A DNA stretch of 64,000 nucleotides from Lacticaseibacillus zeae DSM 20178 = KCTC 3804 (lineage in GTDB: Bacteria; Bacillota; Bacilli; Lactobacillales; Lactobacillaceae), in assembly GCF_000260435.1 (NCBI RefSeq), contig NZ_BACQ01000031.1:248001-312000 (forward strand), given 5' to 3'. The translations under genes were made by a program, and so were the position numbers. The notes under the pieces are model-generated. The model was not told the DNA's origin, did not search any database, and saw only the letters and a program-made list of their open reading frames with translations. Below, one piece after another: positions 1 to 8,631 of the stretch (position 1 is its first letter; the number at the start of each line of letters is the position of its first letter).

Positions 1-42
1 ATATTTGCAGGCATACTTACGAGAAGCATTTTTGAACCTCTG

Positions 43-723
43 TCAAAACATAGAGACAAAAGCTAAGACGTTATTAAGGATGTGCAGTGCGATGCTATAG
101 CGTAAATCCCCAGTAAGCGCGTAAACGGAACCAAATAGCCATCCCATGGTGCAGTAAACTAAAAGATTGACGGTGAAATGAGGTTCATGAAGCAACCCAA
201 ACACAAAGCCAGAGACTAAGACAACGAAAATTTTGCTCATAATAGTGTTCTTGTTGACAAAATAGTTAAAGAAAATGCCGCGTAATATAAATTCCTCAAT
301 AATTGGGGCCGCTAATACAGCGTCAACACTAGCTAATAGTGGCGCAGTTCGAATGAATTTGTTAACAAGCACCTGATTCGTGGCATTGTCCGCGTTGAAA
401 GGCGTGAGAGATTCAACACACAGCAACGCGAAGAGAGACGCAACCCCAATGAGAAATATAAGCGTGTTCTTTCTCGAAAGTGGCTTTAGGCCATAACCAT
501 TTGGATTAAAACGTTTTAATTGCCGGAAATACAGCCAATGAAGAAACCAAATGAATGCCCCTTTTAATATTAGTTCAATCACTAGAACTTCATATTGGTC
601 TTGCTGCAATTTGCTGATTGTAAAAAAATCATGGAATTCGGTTAAGATATCAAGCAGTAAGATGCCTGTGAGGAGAAGAGAGTGCTTTAGCAGTGAACCG
701 CCAATGGATATTATTTTCCCCAA
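43..723 (-). CDS. CPBP family intramembrane metalloprotease
   Basis: A 226-residue, strongly hydrophobic protein with several predicted membrane segments. It carries the CPBP (CAAX protease/bacteriocin-processing, Abi) signature: an EExxxR-type motif (EEFILRG, about residue 142), a downstream FGLLH segment with the second conserved histidine, and a C-terminal HILNN. Family members are glutamic-type membrane proteases; in lactobacilli they are often linked to bacteriocin self-immunity, but no bacteriocin gene is visible here, so its substrate is unknown. It is transcribed away from the Rgg gene to its right and appears monocistronic within the window. Confidence 0.85.
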   Translation of the reverse strand: MGKIISIGGSLLKHSLLLTGILLLDILTEFHDFFTISKLQQDQYEVLVIELILKGAFIWFLHWLYFRQLKRFNPNGYGLKPLSRKNTLIFLIGVASLFALLCVESLTPFNADNATNQVLVNKFIRTAPLLASVDAVLAAPIIEEFILRGIFFNYFVNKNTIMSKIFVVLVSGFVFGLLHEPHFTVNLLVYCTMGWLFGSVYALTGDLRYSIALHILNNVLAFVSMF

Positions 724-800
724 TTATCTGTCCTTCTTTAGACTTTTGAATGCTCTAAAAAACTGGGCTACATAAATACGCGCCCATTGTAACAATTAGC

Positions 801-813
801 GTTAATGGTTAAC
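801..813. promoter_or_regulatory. Small inverted repeat in the CPBP/Rgg divergent region
   Basis: GTTAA-TGG-TTAAC forms a perfect 5-bp inverted repeat within the AT-rich 724-955 divergent intergenic region. It could be an operator for either gene; this is positional inference only. Apart from this and AT-rich promoter-like sequence I see nothing else in this stretch. Confidence 0.25.
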
Positions 814-955
814 AAGTTTAAAAATAGGCACAGACTAAAAATAAAAACATACAGATTAACAAATGCAACGCACAGAAAAATATTTCGATTTTGAAAAAAT
901 GGCAAAACGTGTTAAATTTGTCTAATAAACTTCTCATAAAAAGGGGCGGGTGCTG

Positions 956-1831
956 ATGGCGGAGGAGCCTGTCAAAGTCGGGGCCTATTTACGGGCGTTG
1001 CGTCTTGAGGAAAATGACTCATTGGAAGAAATTGCGGCCGGGATTACGACGGCCGCTACTTTGTCACGCTTTGAACGGGGGGAGACCCAGCTCAGTGCAG
1101 CCGTTGTTTTAAAACTGTTAACGCGCTTTGACCAAGATGTTGAGTTGATGCAACAAGGCTATCGGGCATTGAATCCGGAGAATTTTTTCCAACAGGTTAA
1201 TCGGGCCACGGTTGCCGGTAAGTCAGCGTTACAGGCGTTAGCACAAAAGCAGTATCGCTTGTGGCGGCAAACCGGCCTGATTTTTTACCGACTGAATCAG
1301 ATTAATATTCTGGCCCACAATGGGTTTACGGACCCGAGTTTTCAGACAACGTCGCAGATGAAAGCCGATGTCATCAAGTACTTAAAACGGATTCGGTACT
1401 GGGGATTGTACGAGCTTGATCTCTTTGCCGCCACCTTGGTGATATACGACCATGAGCAATTGATGAGTTTGGTCATGGAGCTGGTTTTGGACTGGCCGGA
1501 TGTGAAGGGCCATCCAACCCGGAACCAGTATCTGTGGGCGATTTTGACGAATAGCATCGCCTTGCTGATTCATCGTCGGGAGTTTGTGGATGCTGTGCGG
1601 CTGCTCAACGTCGCCAAGAACTTACCCATTCCGGCCGATGATCTCTATGCGCGGATCATGTTGCGCTATCAAGAGCAGCTGCTGACTTATCATCGCGGCC
1701 AGCATCGGGCGGCCAAAACTGCGGTTAAAAACTTACTGGCAACGCTAGCGTTATTGGACTCACCGTTTTTTGCCCAGTTATTGACGAAAAGTTGGCGACG
1801 ATTCCTGAAGGAGGAGGCGCAGGCAAAATGA
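956..1831 (+). CDS. Rgg/GadR/MutR-type transcriptional regulator (first of three)
   Basis: About 291 residues. The N-terminal 65 residues form an XRE-like helix-turn-helix (VGAYLRALRLEE... LSRFERGETQLS), followed by an all-helical region of the length typical of Rgg-family TPR peptide-binding domains. The ATG at 956 is preferred to the GTG at 950 because AAGGGG at 941-946 is well spaced only from 956. The stop codon overlaps the start of the next Rgg gene (ATGA, 1828-1831), so the two are translationally coupled. Rgg proteins commonly respond to short hydrophobic peptides; I found no convincing peptide gene beside it. Confidence 0.82.
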   Translation: MAEEPVKVGAYLRALRLEENDSLEEIAAGITTAATLSRFERGETQLSAAVVLKLLTRFDQDVELMQQGYRALNPENFFQQVNRATVAGKSALQALAQKQYRLWRQTGLIFYRLNQINILAHNGFTDPSFQTTSQMKADVIKYLKRIRYWGLYELDLFAATLVIYDHEQLMSLVMELVLDWPDVKGHPTRNQYLWAILTNSIALLIHRREFVDAVRLLNVAKNLPIPADDLYARIMLRYQEQLLTYHRGQHRAAKTAVKNLLATLALLDSPFFAQLLTKSWRRFLKEEAQAK

Positions 1832-2676
1832 CGATCGGTGAACAATTCAAACGATTGCGTAAAGAACGGCGGCTGACGTTAAAAGAAGCTGCTGGCGACA
1901 TTGTTTCGGTATCAAGCCTTTCAAAATTTGAAAATGGTACCTCACAGTTGGCCGCCGATCGCTTTTTCCTATTGCTGGATCGATTGAATCTGGACTGGGA
2001 TGCGTTCACGCCTTCACGCTCGGATGCACCATTACCATTTTTGCACCGTTATCTGGTGGCGGCACAGCAGGCAGATGTTCAGGCGTTGGCAGGTATCTTA
2101 CGCCAGTTGCCGCTGGCGAATACTAATCAACGGTTGCTGTTGCATTTGACGCTGCATAACCATGCGCCGGAACGCTTTTCAGTGTTGGCCCGTGAACGTA
2201 AACAAGCGTGGTCGTTGTTGACGCATACAACGGAATGGTCACTGTTGTTGCGGCTGATCGCGCTTCAGCTAACCGGCATCATCGCGATGAAGGATTTGGA
2301 AGGACTGATCAAGGCCATTGCAAGCCAAGTGAAAACCCCCAACACGCCACAGGATCATTTGAATCTGGCTAATCGCGCGTTTTTAACCGCTTCGCTGCGG
2401 TATATTGCTGCGGGACAGTTGGACAATGCGCAGGAAACGCTTGGGTTAATTCGGCAGGCCACGGTTGGTGACATGGGGGTTGAGTTTCAGATTGCCTGCA
2501 CCAAGCGTTTAGTGATGATTTATTCACCGGATAAAAGCATGGCAGTGCGCGGTTGGCAAGAGCTTGCCCAACTGAAGGCGTTGTTGAATGAGGTTGCGGC
2601 ACCGGACTGGACAGCAAGTTGGCTGCCGGCTTTGGAGGCCTTGGCTGAGGCAAAGCGGTGTGGGAAGGAAGCCTGA
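1828..2676 (+). CDS. Rgg/GadR/MutR-type transcriptional regulator (second of three)
   Basis: About 282 residues with an N-terminal XRE-type HTH (IGEQFKRLRKERRLTLKEAA, then VSSLSKFENGTSQLA) and a helical C-terminal domain. The ATG at 1828 has a strong GAAGGAGGAGG site at 1807-1817 and overlaps the preceding Rgg stop by four bases. The longer reading frame opening at 1792 would put this ribosome site inside the gene, so it is rejected. Two coupled Rgg paralogues suggest heteromeric or duplicated quorum-type control; the target is not evident. Confidence 0.82.
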   Translation: MTIGEQFKRLRKERRLTLKEAAGDIVSVSSLSKFENGTSQLAADRFFLLLDRLNLDWDAFTPSRSDAPLPFLHRYLVAAQQADVQALAGILRQLPLANTNQRLLLHLTLHNHAPERFSVLARERKQAWSLLTHTTEWSLLLRLIALQLTGIIAMKDLEGLIKAIASQVKTPNTPQDHLNLANRAFLTASLRYIAAGQLDNAQETLGLIRQATVGDMGVEFQIACTKRLVMIYSPDKSMAVRGWQELAQLKALLNEVAAPDWTASWLPALEALAEAKRCGKEA

Positions 2677-2713
2677 GTTCGGTTTTTGGAAATTTAGGAT
2701 AGTAGCAGTTTGT

Positions 2714-2761
2714 AACGGACTCGTGATCAGCGAAAATAAGTTGATTGTGGGTCCGTTTTTG
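2714..2761 (+). terminator. Rho-independent terminator after the Rgg pair
   Basis: Inverted arms AACGGAC (2714-2720) and GTCCGTT (2751-2757) enclose a looser internal stem and are followed by a T run, directly downstream of the second Rgg gene. Confidence 0.75.
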
Positions 2762-2764
2762 TTA

Positions 2765-2780
2765 TGTTCCACGTGAAACG
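2765..2780. other. parS-like centromere site (ParB/Spo0J binding)
   Basis: TGTTCCACGTGAAACG matches the Firmicute parS consensus TGTTNCACGTGAAACA at every position except the last. It lies in the short gap between two convergent Rgg genes, outside coding sequence. parS sites cluster around oriC in Firmicutes, which agrees with the wal operon and rlmH in this window. The match is seen directly; function is inferred. Confidence 0.75.
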
Positions 2781-2833
2781 TCCTGAGCCAAGAAAGCGGG
2801 GGCACCTTTTCTGACGCGATAAAGGGCTCTTAG

Positions 2834-3853
2834 TCAGAGAAAATATGCGCCACCCTGCGGATCTTTGATATTGATGCGGACGACTTTTAATAAGTACCGC
2901 AGCCACCGTTCTTGCGTCGGTTGGTCCAAAATATGCTCCAAACTGATGGCTTGTTGGCATAACTCATAGCCGGCCCTGGTTTGGCCGATGACGGCTTGGT
3001 ACCAGCCGCGGAGAAATAAGAGGAGGGCGGAGTTTGAGAGGTCGTTTGTGTCATGCAAAATTTTTTCCGCAGTGGTGAGGACTTTCTTGGCATCGGTTAG
3101 GTGGCGTGTGTTGATGAACACGGTGAAGGCGGAGAAGAGCGTCTGAATCCGCAGATTGCCGATTTGATTGAAGGCGCGATATTTTTCCGAGCGCTTCATC
3201 GCTATTGGCAACAAGTTTTGAATGGTTTCAGCAGGTAAGGCGACCATGAGATGACGGAACCAATAAAGTTCAAAGTAATTCCAAGTTTCAACTAAGTAGA
3301 GATAGCTGACCAGCGGCTTGGCGCGTTCCTGCAATTGGGCCATGGCGTCGCTCACATTTTTGAATGGTGATGGCTGGTCAGGCGGCTTGACGCGATCGAT
3401 CATGGTGAGGCGGAAAATCTGGATGCTAATGAGTTCAAATTGGGTTTGGCGGTTGTGGTCGTGCTCGTATCGTTTCTGCCAAACCTTTTCTTGCTTCAAT
3501 AAATATTGATAGTCTGCTAGCGTGGGATTTTCAACGTTAAAGCGATCCTGATAGGCGATAACCTCTTCAAAGTCGCGGTGAACTAAAGTGTTGTAAACAA
3601 ACCGTGTGTGAGTCGTTGGCGGTACGGCGCCTGCCTGAAGATCGCGAATGAAGATGAATTCTTCCACCGAAATATTGATGCGGAAGAGCAGATGACTTAG
3701 GCGGGCAAAGCTGATATTGGAGCGGCCTTGTTCGAACTTACTAATGAAAGCAATGGAATTATGCGCATCGGCTACCTGTGCCAAGGTCAGATGATGGTTG
3801 CGCCGGAGTTGGCGGAAGACGGCGCCGTCAGTGGGATTGATTTTTTCTACCAT
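2834..3853 (-). CDS. Rgg/GadR/MutR-type transcriptional regulator (third of three)
   Basis: 339 residues. An XRE-type HTH spans roughly residues 10-68 (FRQLRRNHHLTLAQVADAHN, ISKFEQGRSNIS), then a long helical domain characteristic of the Rgg family. It is divergent from the MFS transporter at 3954, and the 100-bp gap between them holds a perfect inverted repeat, so it probably controls that transporter and itself. It is convergent with the Rgg pair to its left. Confidence 0.82.
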   Translation of the reverse strand: MVEKINPTDGAVFRQLRRNHHLTLAQVADAHNSIAFISKFEQGRSNISFARLSHLLFRINISVEEFIFIRDLQAGAVPPTTHTRFVYNTLVHRDFEEVIAYQDRFNVENPTLADYQYLLKQEKVWQKRYEHDHNRQTQFELISIQIFRLTMIDRVKPPDQPSPFKNVSDAMAQLQERAKPLVSYLYLVETWNYFELYWFRHLMVALPAETIQNLLPIAMKRSEKYRAFNQIGNLRIQTLFSAFTVFINTRHLTDAKKVLTTAEKILHDTNDLSNSALLLFLRGWYQAVIGQTRAGYELCQQAISLEHILDQPTQERWLRYLLKVVRINIKDPQGGAYFL

Positions 3854-3872
3854 AGTGGAATTTCACCTCGCC

Positions 3873-3897
3873 TTGAGTGTATCCTGCTTACACTCAA
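3873..3897. promoter_or_regulatory. Perfect 9-bp inverted repeat, candidate Rgg operator
   Basis: TTGAGTGTA (3873-3881), a 7-base spacer, then TACACTCAA (3889-3897). It is centred in the divergent gap between the third Rgg gene and the MFS transporter. A shorter direct repeat (AAGTAC twice) follows. Position and symmetry suggest an operator for the adjacent regulator; this is inference. Confidence 0.6.
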
Positions 3898-3953
3898 AGT
3901 ACAAACCAAGTACGAATCGAAAATGACATGCTTGGCTGCAGGGAGGTAGCAAC

Positions 3954-5225
3954 ATGCATGAATATTTCAATAATCGGGGTTATCGCGCCATTTTAAATGC
4001 AAGTTTGTTAAGCGGTATTGGCGACAGTCTGTATAACATCGTTTTTATCATTTACGCGGCCACGATGCCGTTTAAAAGTCTGGCCGTCACATTGGCAGCG
4101 ATGGCCACCAGCTTGCCAACAATGCTGTCACTGGTGACTGGCAATCTGGCCGATCGAACCCAGGCCAAAACCAGCCATATGGTGGCCACGCGCGTCGGTC
4201 AAACGTTGCTTTTCCTAGGGTTGGCAGGGATGATTTTGCTGCCTGCCAGCTTGCCATTATTTTTGCTGTTGCTTGGCATCAATATACTTTCTGACACCCT
4301 GGGACAATATGGGAATGGTCTGGTGCTGCCACTGTTGCATCGGCTGATTCCCGCTAGAGAACTGAACACGGCGATCGGTTTTCAAAGCGCGACCGGGACG
4401 ACGGTTCAAATGGTTTTTCAGGCGGTCGGTGCAAGCCTGATTGTGTTACTTAACCACAATTATGCGCTGTTTGGCGGGATTAATGCTGTTACGTTTTTAC
4501 TCGCAGCTTGGGTTATAACCCGGGAAAAGAGTCGCTTAAAACAGGCCGAGCCACCAGTTGTTGCGCATACGCATCAGCCGATTCTCAAAAATATTGGCAA
4601 TGTGCTCAAATTTCTTGCAACCAACCGTTTTCTTTTAGCAGTCATCATTTTCGCAATGTTTGTCAATACACTGGGCTCATCGGTGGATGGCTTAATGTCG
4701 GTATCCCTGGTCCAGCAACCTGGCATGTGGCTGCGTGATTTTGGTACGACAGTTGCGTTGTTGAACATCGTCTTCTCGGTAGGGCTGATTTTAGGCGCAC
4801 TGTTTGCGCAGGATGGCCTGCAGCGGCTCAGTACGTTCAAACTGCTGAGTCTTTTGACAGCGGCGATGATTGGGCTTAGTTTTAGTTTCTTTCTTTTCCG
4901 TTCGCTTGCTGCCGTCATGGGATTCAGCTTTGTGACATCCTATCTCATGGGAAAAATCAACCCGCGGGTGTCGACGGTGATGATGCGGCTCGTTCCTGAA
5001 CAGCAGATGGGGACAACGGCAGGAGTCGTTAACCTAGTGGCACTTTTAGGTATGCCGGTCGGTCAAGTGGTTTTCTTCACATTGGCAAATGTCGTGAGCG
5101 CTGCGGCAAGCTGGATGCTCATGGCGGCGCTGTCAGCCGTGTTATTATTAGTGCTCTTATTGGTAGGAACGCGCATTGCCGATCCAGTCTTTACCGATTC
5201 CGAAGGCCAGTCAGAAAAGGCCTAG
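3954..5225 (+). CDS. MFS transporter, macrolide/siderophore-efflux-like
   Basis: 423 residues with about 12 hydrophobic segments. It has the MFS loop motif between TM2 and TM3 (GNLADRTQAK) and overall resembles MefA/EntS-like exporters. The start follows GGAGG at 3941-3945. The gene is divergent from an Rgg regulator and shares the operator-bearing gap with it, so export under peptide or stress control is plausible. The substrate cannot be read from the sequence. Confidence 0.75.
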   Translation: MHEYFNNRGYRAILNASLLSGIGDSLYNIVFIIYAATMPFKSLAVTLAAMATSLPTMLSLVTGNLADRTQAKTSHMVATRVGQTLLFLGLAGMILLPASLPLFLLLLGINILSDTLGQYGNGLVLPLLHRLIPARELNTAIGFQSATGTTVQMVFQAVGASLIVLLNHNYALFGGINAVTFLLAAWVITREKSRLKQAEPPVVAHTHQPILKNIGNVLKFLATNRFLLAVIIFAMFVNTLGSSVDGLMSVSLVQQPGMWLRDFGTTVALLNIVFSVGLILGALFAQDGLQRLSTFKLLSLLTAAMIGLSFSFFLFRSLAAVMGFSFVTSYLMGKINPRVSTVMMRLVPEQQMGTTAGVVNLVALLGMPVGQVVFFTLANVVSAAASWMLMAALSAVLLLVLLLVGTRIADPVFTDSEGQSEKA

Positions 5226-5240
5226 TCAGGCTTTGAATTA

Positions 5241-5281
5241 ATTGGTATCGACCAATATACCAATTTTGATAGATACCAATT
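5241..5281. promoter_or_regulatory. dre-like GntR/HutC operator pair
   Basis: ATTGGTATCGACCAAT (5241-5256) closely matches the dre operator (WTTGGTATAGACCAAT-like) used by HutC-family GntR regulators such as NagR/DasR. A second ATACCAATT half site ends at 5281. The site lies 180 bp upstream of a mannose-family PTS operon, before a hairpin with a T run. A possible promoter (TTGAAT at 5234, TATACC at 5256) would place the operator between -35 and -10. Confidence 0.5.
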
Positions 5282-5317
5282 AGAAGTGCGTACTGAATGT
5301 ATGCGCTTCTTTTTTTA
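5282..5317 (+). terminator. Hairpin with T run (terminator or attenuator)
   Basis: AGAAGTGCGTAC pairs with GTATGCGCTTCT (two G-T pairs) and is followed by seven T residues. It is the natural terminator of the MFS gene. If transcription of the PTS operon starts in the dre-like region just upstream it could instead act as an attenuator. Confidence 0.75.
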
Positions 5318-5331
5318 AATTTCATTTTAAG

Positions 5332-5345
5332 TGAAAATGCTTGCA
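5332..5345 (+). promoter_or_regulatory. Weak cre-like site upstream of the mannose-family PTS
   Basis: TGAAAATGCTTGCA matches the CcpA cre consensus TGWAANCGNTNWCA with two mismatches. Its location ahead of a sugar PTS operon makes a role in catabolite control reasonable, but the match is imperfect. Confidence 0.35.
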
Positions 5346-5459
5346 TAGCGGCGCGGAGGAAGTCATACTAACTTATTGGGAAGCCTTGTATTTTTGATTA
5401 TTTTTGTTTTTTGCAGATATTATTTTCGAGGCAACCACAAATTTTTAGGAGGCGTAATA

Positions 5460-6437
5460 ATGGTCGGAATCATTCTTGCTAGTCATGGCCAATTCGCTGC
5501 TGGCATCAAGCAATCCGGTCAAATGATCTTCGGTGAGCAAGAAAAAGTCGAAGCTGTGACCTTCATGCCCGATGAAGGCCCGGATGACTTGCACAAGCAC
5601 CTCGAAGATGCGATCGCTAAGTTCGACCCAGACGATGAAGTTTTGTTTTTGATCGATTTGTGGGGCGGATCACCATTTAACCAAGCGAACACGATTTATG
5701 AGGAACACAAGGATAAATGGGCGATCGTGACCGGACTGAATTTGCCGATGCTGATTGAGGCTTATGGCTCGCGGCTGTCAATGGATTCTGCACAAGACAT
5801 TGCCGCACATTTACTTGAAGCCGGACGTGACGGTATCAAGATTAAGCCAGAATCACTGGATAAGGTGAAGAAGCCAGCTGCTCAAGCTGCCGCACCAAGT
5901 ACAGCCAATGCTGGCCAACCGGGATCATTCCAGTATGTTCTGGCCCGGGTTGATTCACGTTTGTTACATGGTCAGGTTGCAACCACTTGGACTAAGACCA
6001 CGAACCCGACGCGGATTATTGTTGTCTCTGACACAGTGGCAAAAGACGAGCTGCGGAAGAACCTAATTAAGGAAGCGGCACCATCTGGCGTCAAGGCACA
6101 TGTTGTTCCGATTGATCAGATGATTAAGTTGGCCAAAGATGATAAGCATTTTGGCGGTCAACGCGCATTGCTATTATTTGAAACCCCTGAAGACGCATTA
6201 CGTGCCATTCAGGGCGGTGTTCCGATTAAGGAGCTTAATATCGGGTCAATGTCACATTCAGTCGGTAAGGTTCAGCCTAATAAAGTGCTGGCCTTTGATC
6301 AGAAGGATATCGACACCTTCCACGAACTGGCCAAAGATGGCGTCAAATTCGACGTTCGTAAAGTGCCATCCGATCATCCGGATGATATGAACGCGATTTT
6401 GAAGAAAGCTCAAGACGAACTGAATGCGCAGAAGTAA
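5460..6437 (+). CDS. PTS mannose-family transporter subunit IIAB
   Basis: 325 residues. The N-terminal IIA domain (about 1-135) has the phosphorylated histidine early, in [11 protein letters not shown] (His9). After an Ala/Pro-rich linker (about 140-158) the IIB domain carries the second active histidine in DSRLLHGQV. The ATG at 5460 follows AGGAGG at 5447-5452; an upstream in-frame start lacks a ribosome site. It is the first gene of an IIAB-IIC-IID operon. It phosphorylates a hexose or amino sugar during uptake; the exact sugar is not evident, though the dre-like upstream site hints at amino-sugar control. Confidence 0.93.
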   Translation: MVGIILASHGQFAAGIKQSGQMIFGEQEKVEAVTFMPDEGPDDLHKHLEDAIAKFDPDDEVLFLIDLWGGSPFNQANTIYEEHKDKWAIVTGLNLPMLIEAYGSRLSMDSAQDIAAHLLEAGRDGIKIKPESLDKVKKPAAQAAAPSTANAGQPGSFQYVLARVDSRLLHGQVATTWTKTTNPTRIIVVSDTVAKDELRKNLIKEAAPSGVKAHVVPIDQMIKLAKDDKHFGGQRALLLFETPEDALRAIQGGVPIKELNIGSMSHSVGKVQPNKVLAFDQKDIDTFHELAKDGVKFDVRKVPSDHPDDMNAILKKAQDELNAQK

Positions 6438-6462
6438 TTTTTGAAATGGAGGAAGAAGACTT

Positions 6463-7281
6463 ATGACTTTGAATTTTATTCAAATCATTCTGGTCCTCAT
6501 CGTGTCATTCCTTGCTGGTATGGAAGGTATTTTGGATGAATTCCACTTCCATCAGCCAGTTATTGCGTGCACGTTGATCGGACTTGTGACCGGCGACTTG
6601 ACCCCTTGCTTGATGCTTGGCGGGCAGTTGCAGATGATCGCCTTAGGCTGGGCCAACATTGGCGCGGCCGTCGCACCCGATGCTGCATTGGCATCAGTTG
6701 CATCAGCTATTATTCTTGTTCTTGGCGGTCAGGGCACTAAAGGCATTAGCTCAGCGATCGCGATTGCGGTTCCACTGGCCGTTGCCGGTTTGTTGCTGAC
6801 CACTTTGGTTCGTACCTTGGCAACCGCGATTGTTCATATCATGGACCGCGCTGCTGAAGAAGGTAGTTTCCGTAAAATTGATTTCTGGCAATGGGTTGCG
6901 ATCTGCATGCAGGGCTTGCGGATTGCCATCCCAGCCGGCTTGATCCTTGCCGTTGGTGCCGGCCCAGTGCGGGCATTGCTTGAACAAATGCCTGATTGGC
7001 TCACCAAAGGTCTTGGCATTGGCGGGGGCATGGTTGTTGCCGTTGGGTATGCCATGGTTATTAACATGATGGCGACCCGCGAAGTATGGCCATTCTTTGC
7101 TATTGGTTTTGTTCTGGCGACTGTCAAAGAAATTACCTTAATCGGCCTTGGTGCTATTGGTATTTCCTTAGCACTGATTTACTTGGCACTGTCCAAGCAA
7201 GGCGGCGGTTCAGGTAATGGCGGCAGCTCAAATAATAGTGGTGCCGGTGATCCTGTCGGCGACATTATTGACAATTATTGA
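6463..7281 (+). CDS. PTS mannose-family transporter subunit IIC
   Basis: 272 residues, polytopic membrane protein of the EII-Sor/mannose IIC family (GGQLQMIALGWANIGAAVAPD segment typical of these proteins). A low-complexity Gly/Ser/Asn tail occupies the last 25 residues. GGAGGAAG precedes the ATG. It forms the sugar channel with IID, encoded immediately downstream with a short gap. Confidence 0.93.
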   Translation: MTLNFIQIILVLIVSFLAGMEGILDEFHFHQPVIACTLIGLVTGDLTPCLMLGGQLQMIALGWANIGAAVAPDAALASVASAIILVLGGQGTKGISSAIAIAVPLAVAGLLLTTLVRTLATAIVHIMDRAAEEGSFRKIDFWQWVAICMQGLRIAIPAGLILAVGAGPVRALLEQMPDWLTKGLGIGGGMVVAVGYAMVINMMATREVWPFFAIGFVLATVKEITLIGLGAIGISLALIYLALSKQGGGSGNGGSSNNSGAGDPVGDIIDNY

Positions 7282-7298
7282 GAAGGAGGTTGACAAAC

Positions 7299-8210
7299 AT
7301 GGCTGAAGAAGTTCATATCACAAAAAGCGACCGAATTAAGGTTTGGTGGCGGTCAACCTTCCTTCAAGGTTCTTGGAACTACGAACGTATGCAGAACGGT
7401 GGCTGGGCTTACACCTTAATTCCTGCGCTGAAACGTTTGTATCACACCAAAGAAGACCGCGCAGCTGCTTTAAAACGGCATCTGGAATTCTTTAACACTC
7501 ACCCATATCTGGCATCACCGATTCTGGGTGTTACGATGGCACTGGAAGAAGAACGTGCCAATGGCGCCCCGATTGATGACAAAGCCATTCAGGGTGTCAA
7601 AGTCGGGATGATGGGTCCGCTGGCTGGTGTCGGCGATCCAGTGTTCTGGTTCACGGTTAAGCCAATTATCGGTGCGTTAGCCGCATCGCTGGCGATGGCC
7701 GGCAACTTAATGGGGCCAATCCTTTACTTCGTACTTTGGAATGCGATCCGTATGGCGTTCCTATGGTACACTCAGGAATTTGGTTACAAAGCCGGGAGCA
7801 AGATTACCGAAGACCTTTCCGGTGGCTTGCTACAGGAAGTTACAAAGGGTGCCACAATCCTAGGTATGTTCATTCTGGGATCACTGGTCAATCGATGGGT
7901 TTCCGTCAAGTTCACGCCAGTTGTTTCGGATGTTCCGAACCAGAAGGGTGCCTACATTGACTGGAGTTCATTGCCAAGTGGTAAAGCTGGCATCCAAAAG
8001 GCTTTGGAATTGCAATCTCAAGGACTGTCACTAACAAAGAATAAAGTGACAACGTTACAAGATAACTTGGATCAGTTGATTCCAGGCTTAATGGGCTTAC
8101 TGCTCACCTTGTTCTGCATGTGGTTACTGAAGAAGAAGGTTTCTCCAATCGTCATTATCCTTGGCCTGTTCGTCGTCGGGGTTGTCTTCCACGTCATCGG
8201 TTTGATGTAA
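7299..8210 (+). CDS. PTS mannose-family transporter subunit IID
   Basis: 303 residues. It contains the IID signature around GWAYTLIPALKRLY, the MALEEERANG segment and GPLAGVGDPVFWFT, with C-terminal membrane segments. The ATG at 7299 sits 9 bases after AAGGAGG (7283-7289); the in-frame start at 7278 overlaps the IIC gene and has no ribosome site. It completes the permease with IIC. The operon ends at the terminator at 8241. Confidence 0.93.
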   Translation: MAEEVHITKSDRIKVWWRSTFLQGSWNYERMQNGGWAYTLIPALKRLYHTKEDRAAALKRHLEFFNTHPYLASPILGVTMALEEERANGAPIDDKAIQGVKVGMMGPLAGVGDPVFWFTVKPIIGALAASLAMAGNLMGPILYFVLWNAIRMAFLWYTQEFGYKAGSKITEDLSGGLLQEVTKGATILGMFILGSLVNRWVSVKFTPVVSDVPNQKGAYIDWSSLPSGKAGIQKALELQSQGLSLTKNKVTTLQDNLDQLIPGLMGLLLTLFCMWLLKKKVSPIVIILGLFVVGVVFHVIGLM

Positions 8211-8240
8211 GACAAATTACCAAAATCGAACAAAACGCCC

Positions 8241-8272
8241 AAAAGCTCAGACACAAAGTCTGGGCTTTTGAT
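8241..8272 (+). terminator. Terminator of the mannose-family PTS operon
   Basis: AAAAGCTCAGAC and GTCTGGGCTTTT form a 12-bp stem with one G-T pair and a 5-base loop, ending in a T run. Two palindromic repeats follow before the DUF956 gene. Confidence 0.85.
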
Positions 8273-8283
8273 TTATAATGGAA

Positions 8284-8400
8284 GAGCGTGAGCGTGGCCG
8301 GTTAGAAACCGGAGCATAAGTGGCCTTGGTCGTGATGGTCGGTCTTTGGTCATTACGACCAAGGTCCTTATGTGCAGGTTTCTGGCCACGCGAACGCGTT
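8284..8400 (+). repeat. 117-bp palindromic repeat, copy 1
   Basis: Full-length member of the GAGCGTGAGC...AACGCGTT family. Complementary arms: GTGGCC/GGCCAC, AGAAACC/GGTTTCT, CATAAG/CTTATG, and an inner GGTCGT/ACGACC pair. First of a tandem same-orientation pair between the PTS terminator and the DUF956 gene. Confidence 0.95.
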
Positions 8401-8407
8401 TATGGAA

Positions 8408-8524
8408 GAGCGTGAGCTGGCGCGGTTAGAAGTCGGAGTGTAAGTGGCCTTAGGCGTGATGGCCCGAACTTGGCCATTGCGCCAGAGGTCCTTACACGCA
8501 GACTTCTGCGCCAGCGAACGCGTT
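8408..8524 (+). repeat. 117-bp palindromic repeat, copy 2
   Basis: Full-length. Arms CTGGCGC/GCGCCAG, AGAAGTC/GACTTCT, GTGTAAG/CTTACAC. All three arm sequences differ from copy 1 yet remain paired. Separated from copy 1 by 7 bp. Confidence 0.95.
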
Positions 8525-8631
8525 TGCGGCGTTTCGGGCAACCCGCGTAAGATTTAGGCTTCAGCCTCTTATACAGAGCGCTTAACCACACTCCCACAGC
8601 ACACAAGATCAGTCTAAAAGGATGGCAAAAA

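Noticed and set aside
863-925. 20-codon frame just upstream of the first Rgg gene as a candidate signalling peptide
   Set aside because: It has no ribosome site, is charged rather than hydrophobic, and lacks the C-terminal pattern of known short hydrophobic peptides.
5376-5459. Sigma-54 (-24/-12) promoter for the mannose-family PTS
   Set aside because: TTGGGAAGCCTTGTA superficially resembles it, but the GG-to-GC spacing is about two bases short.
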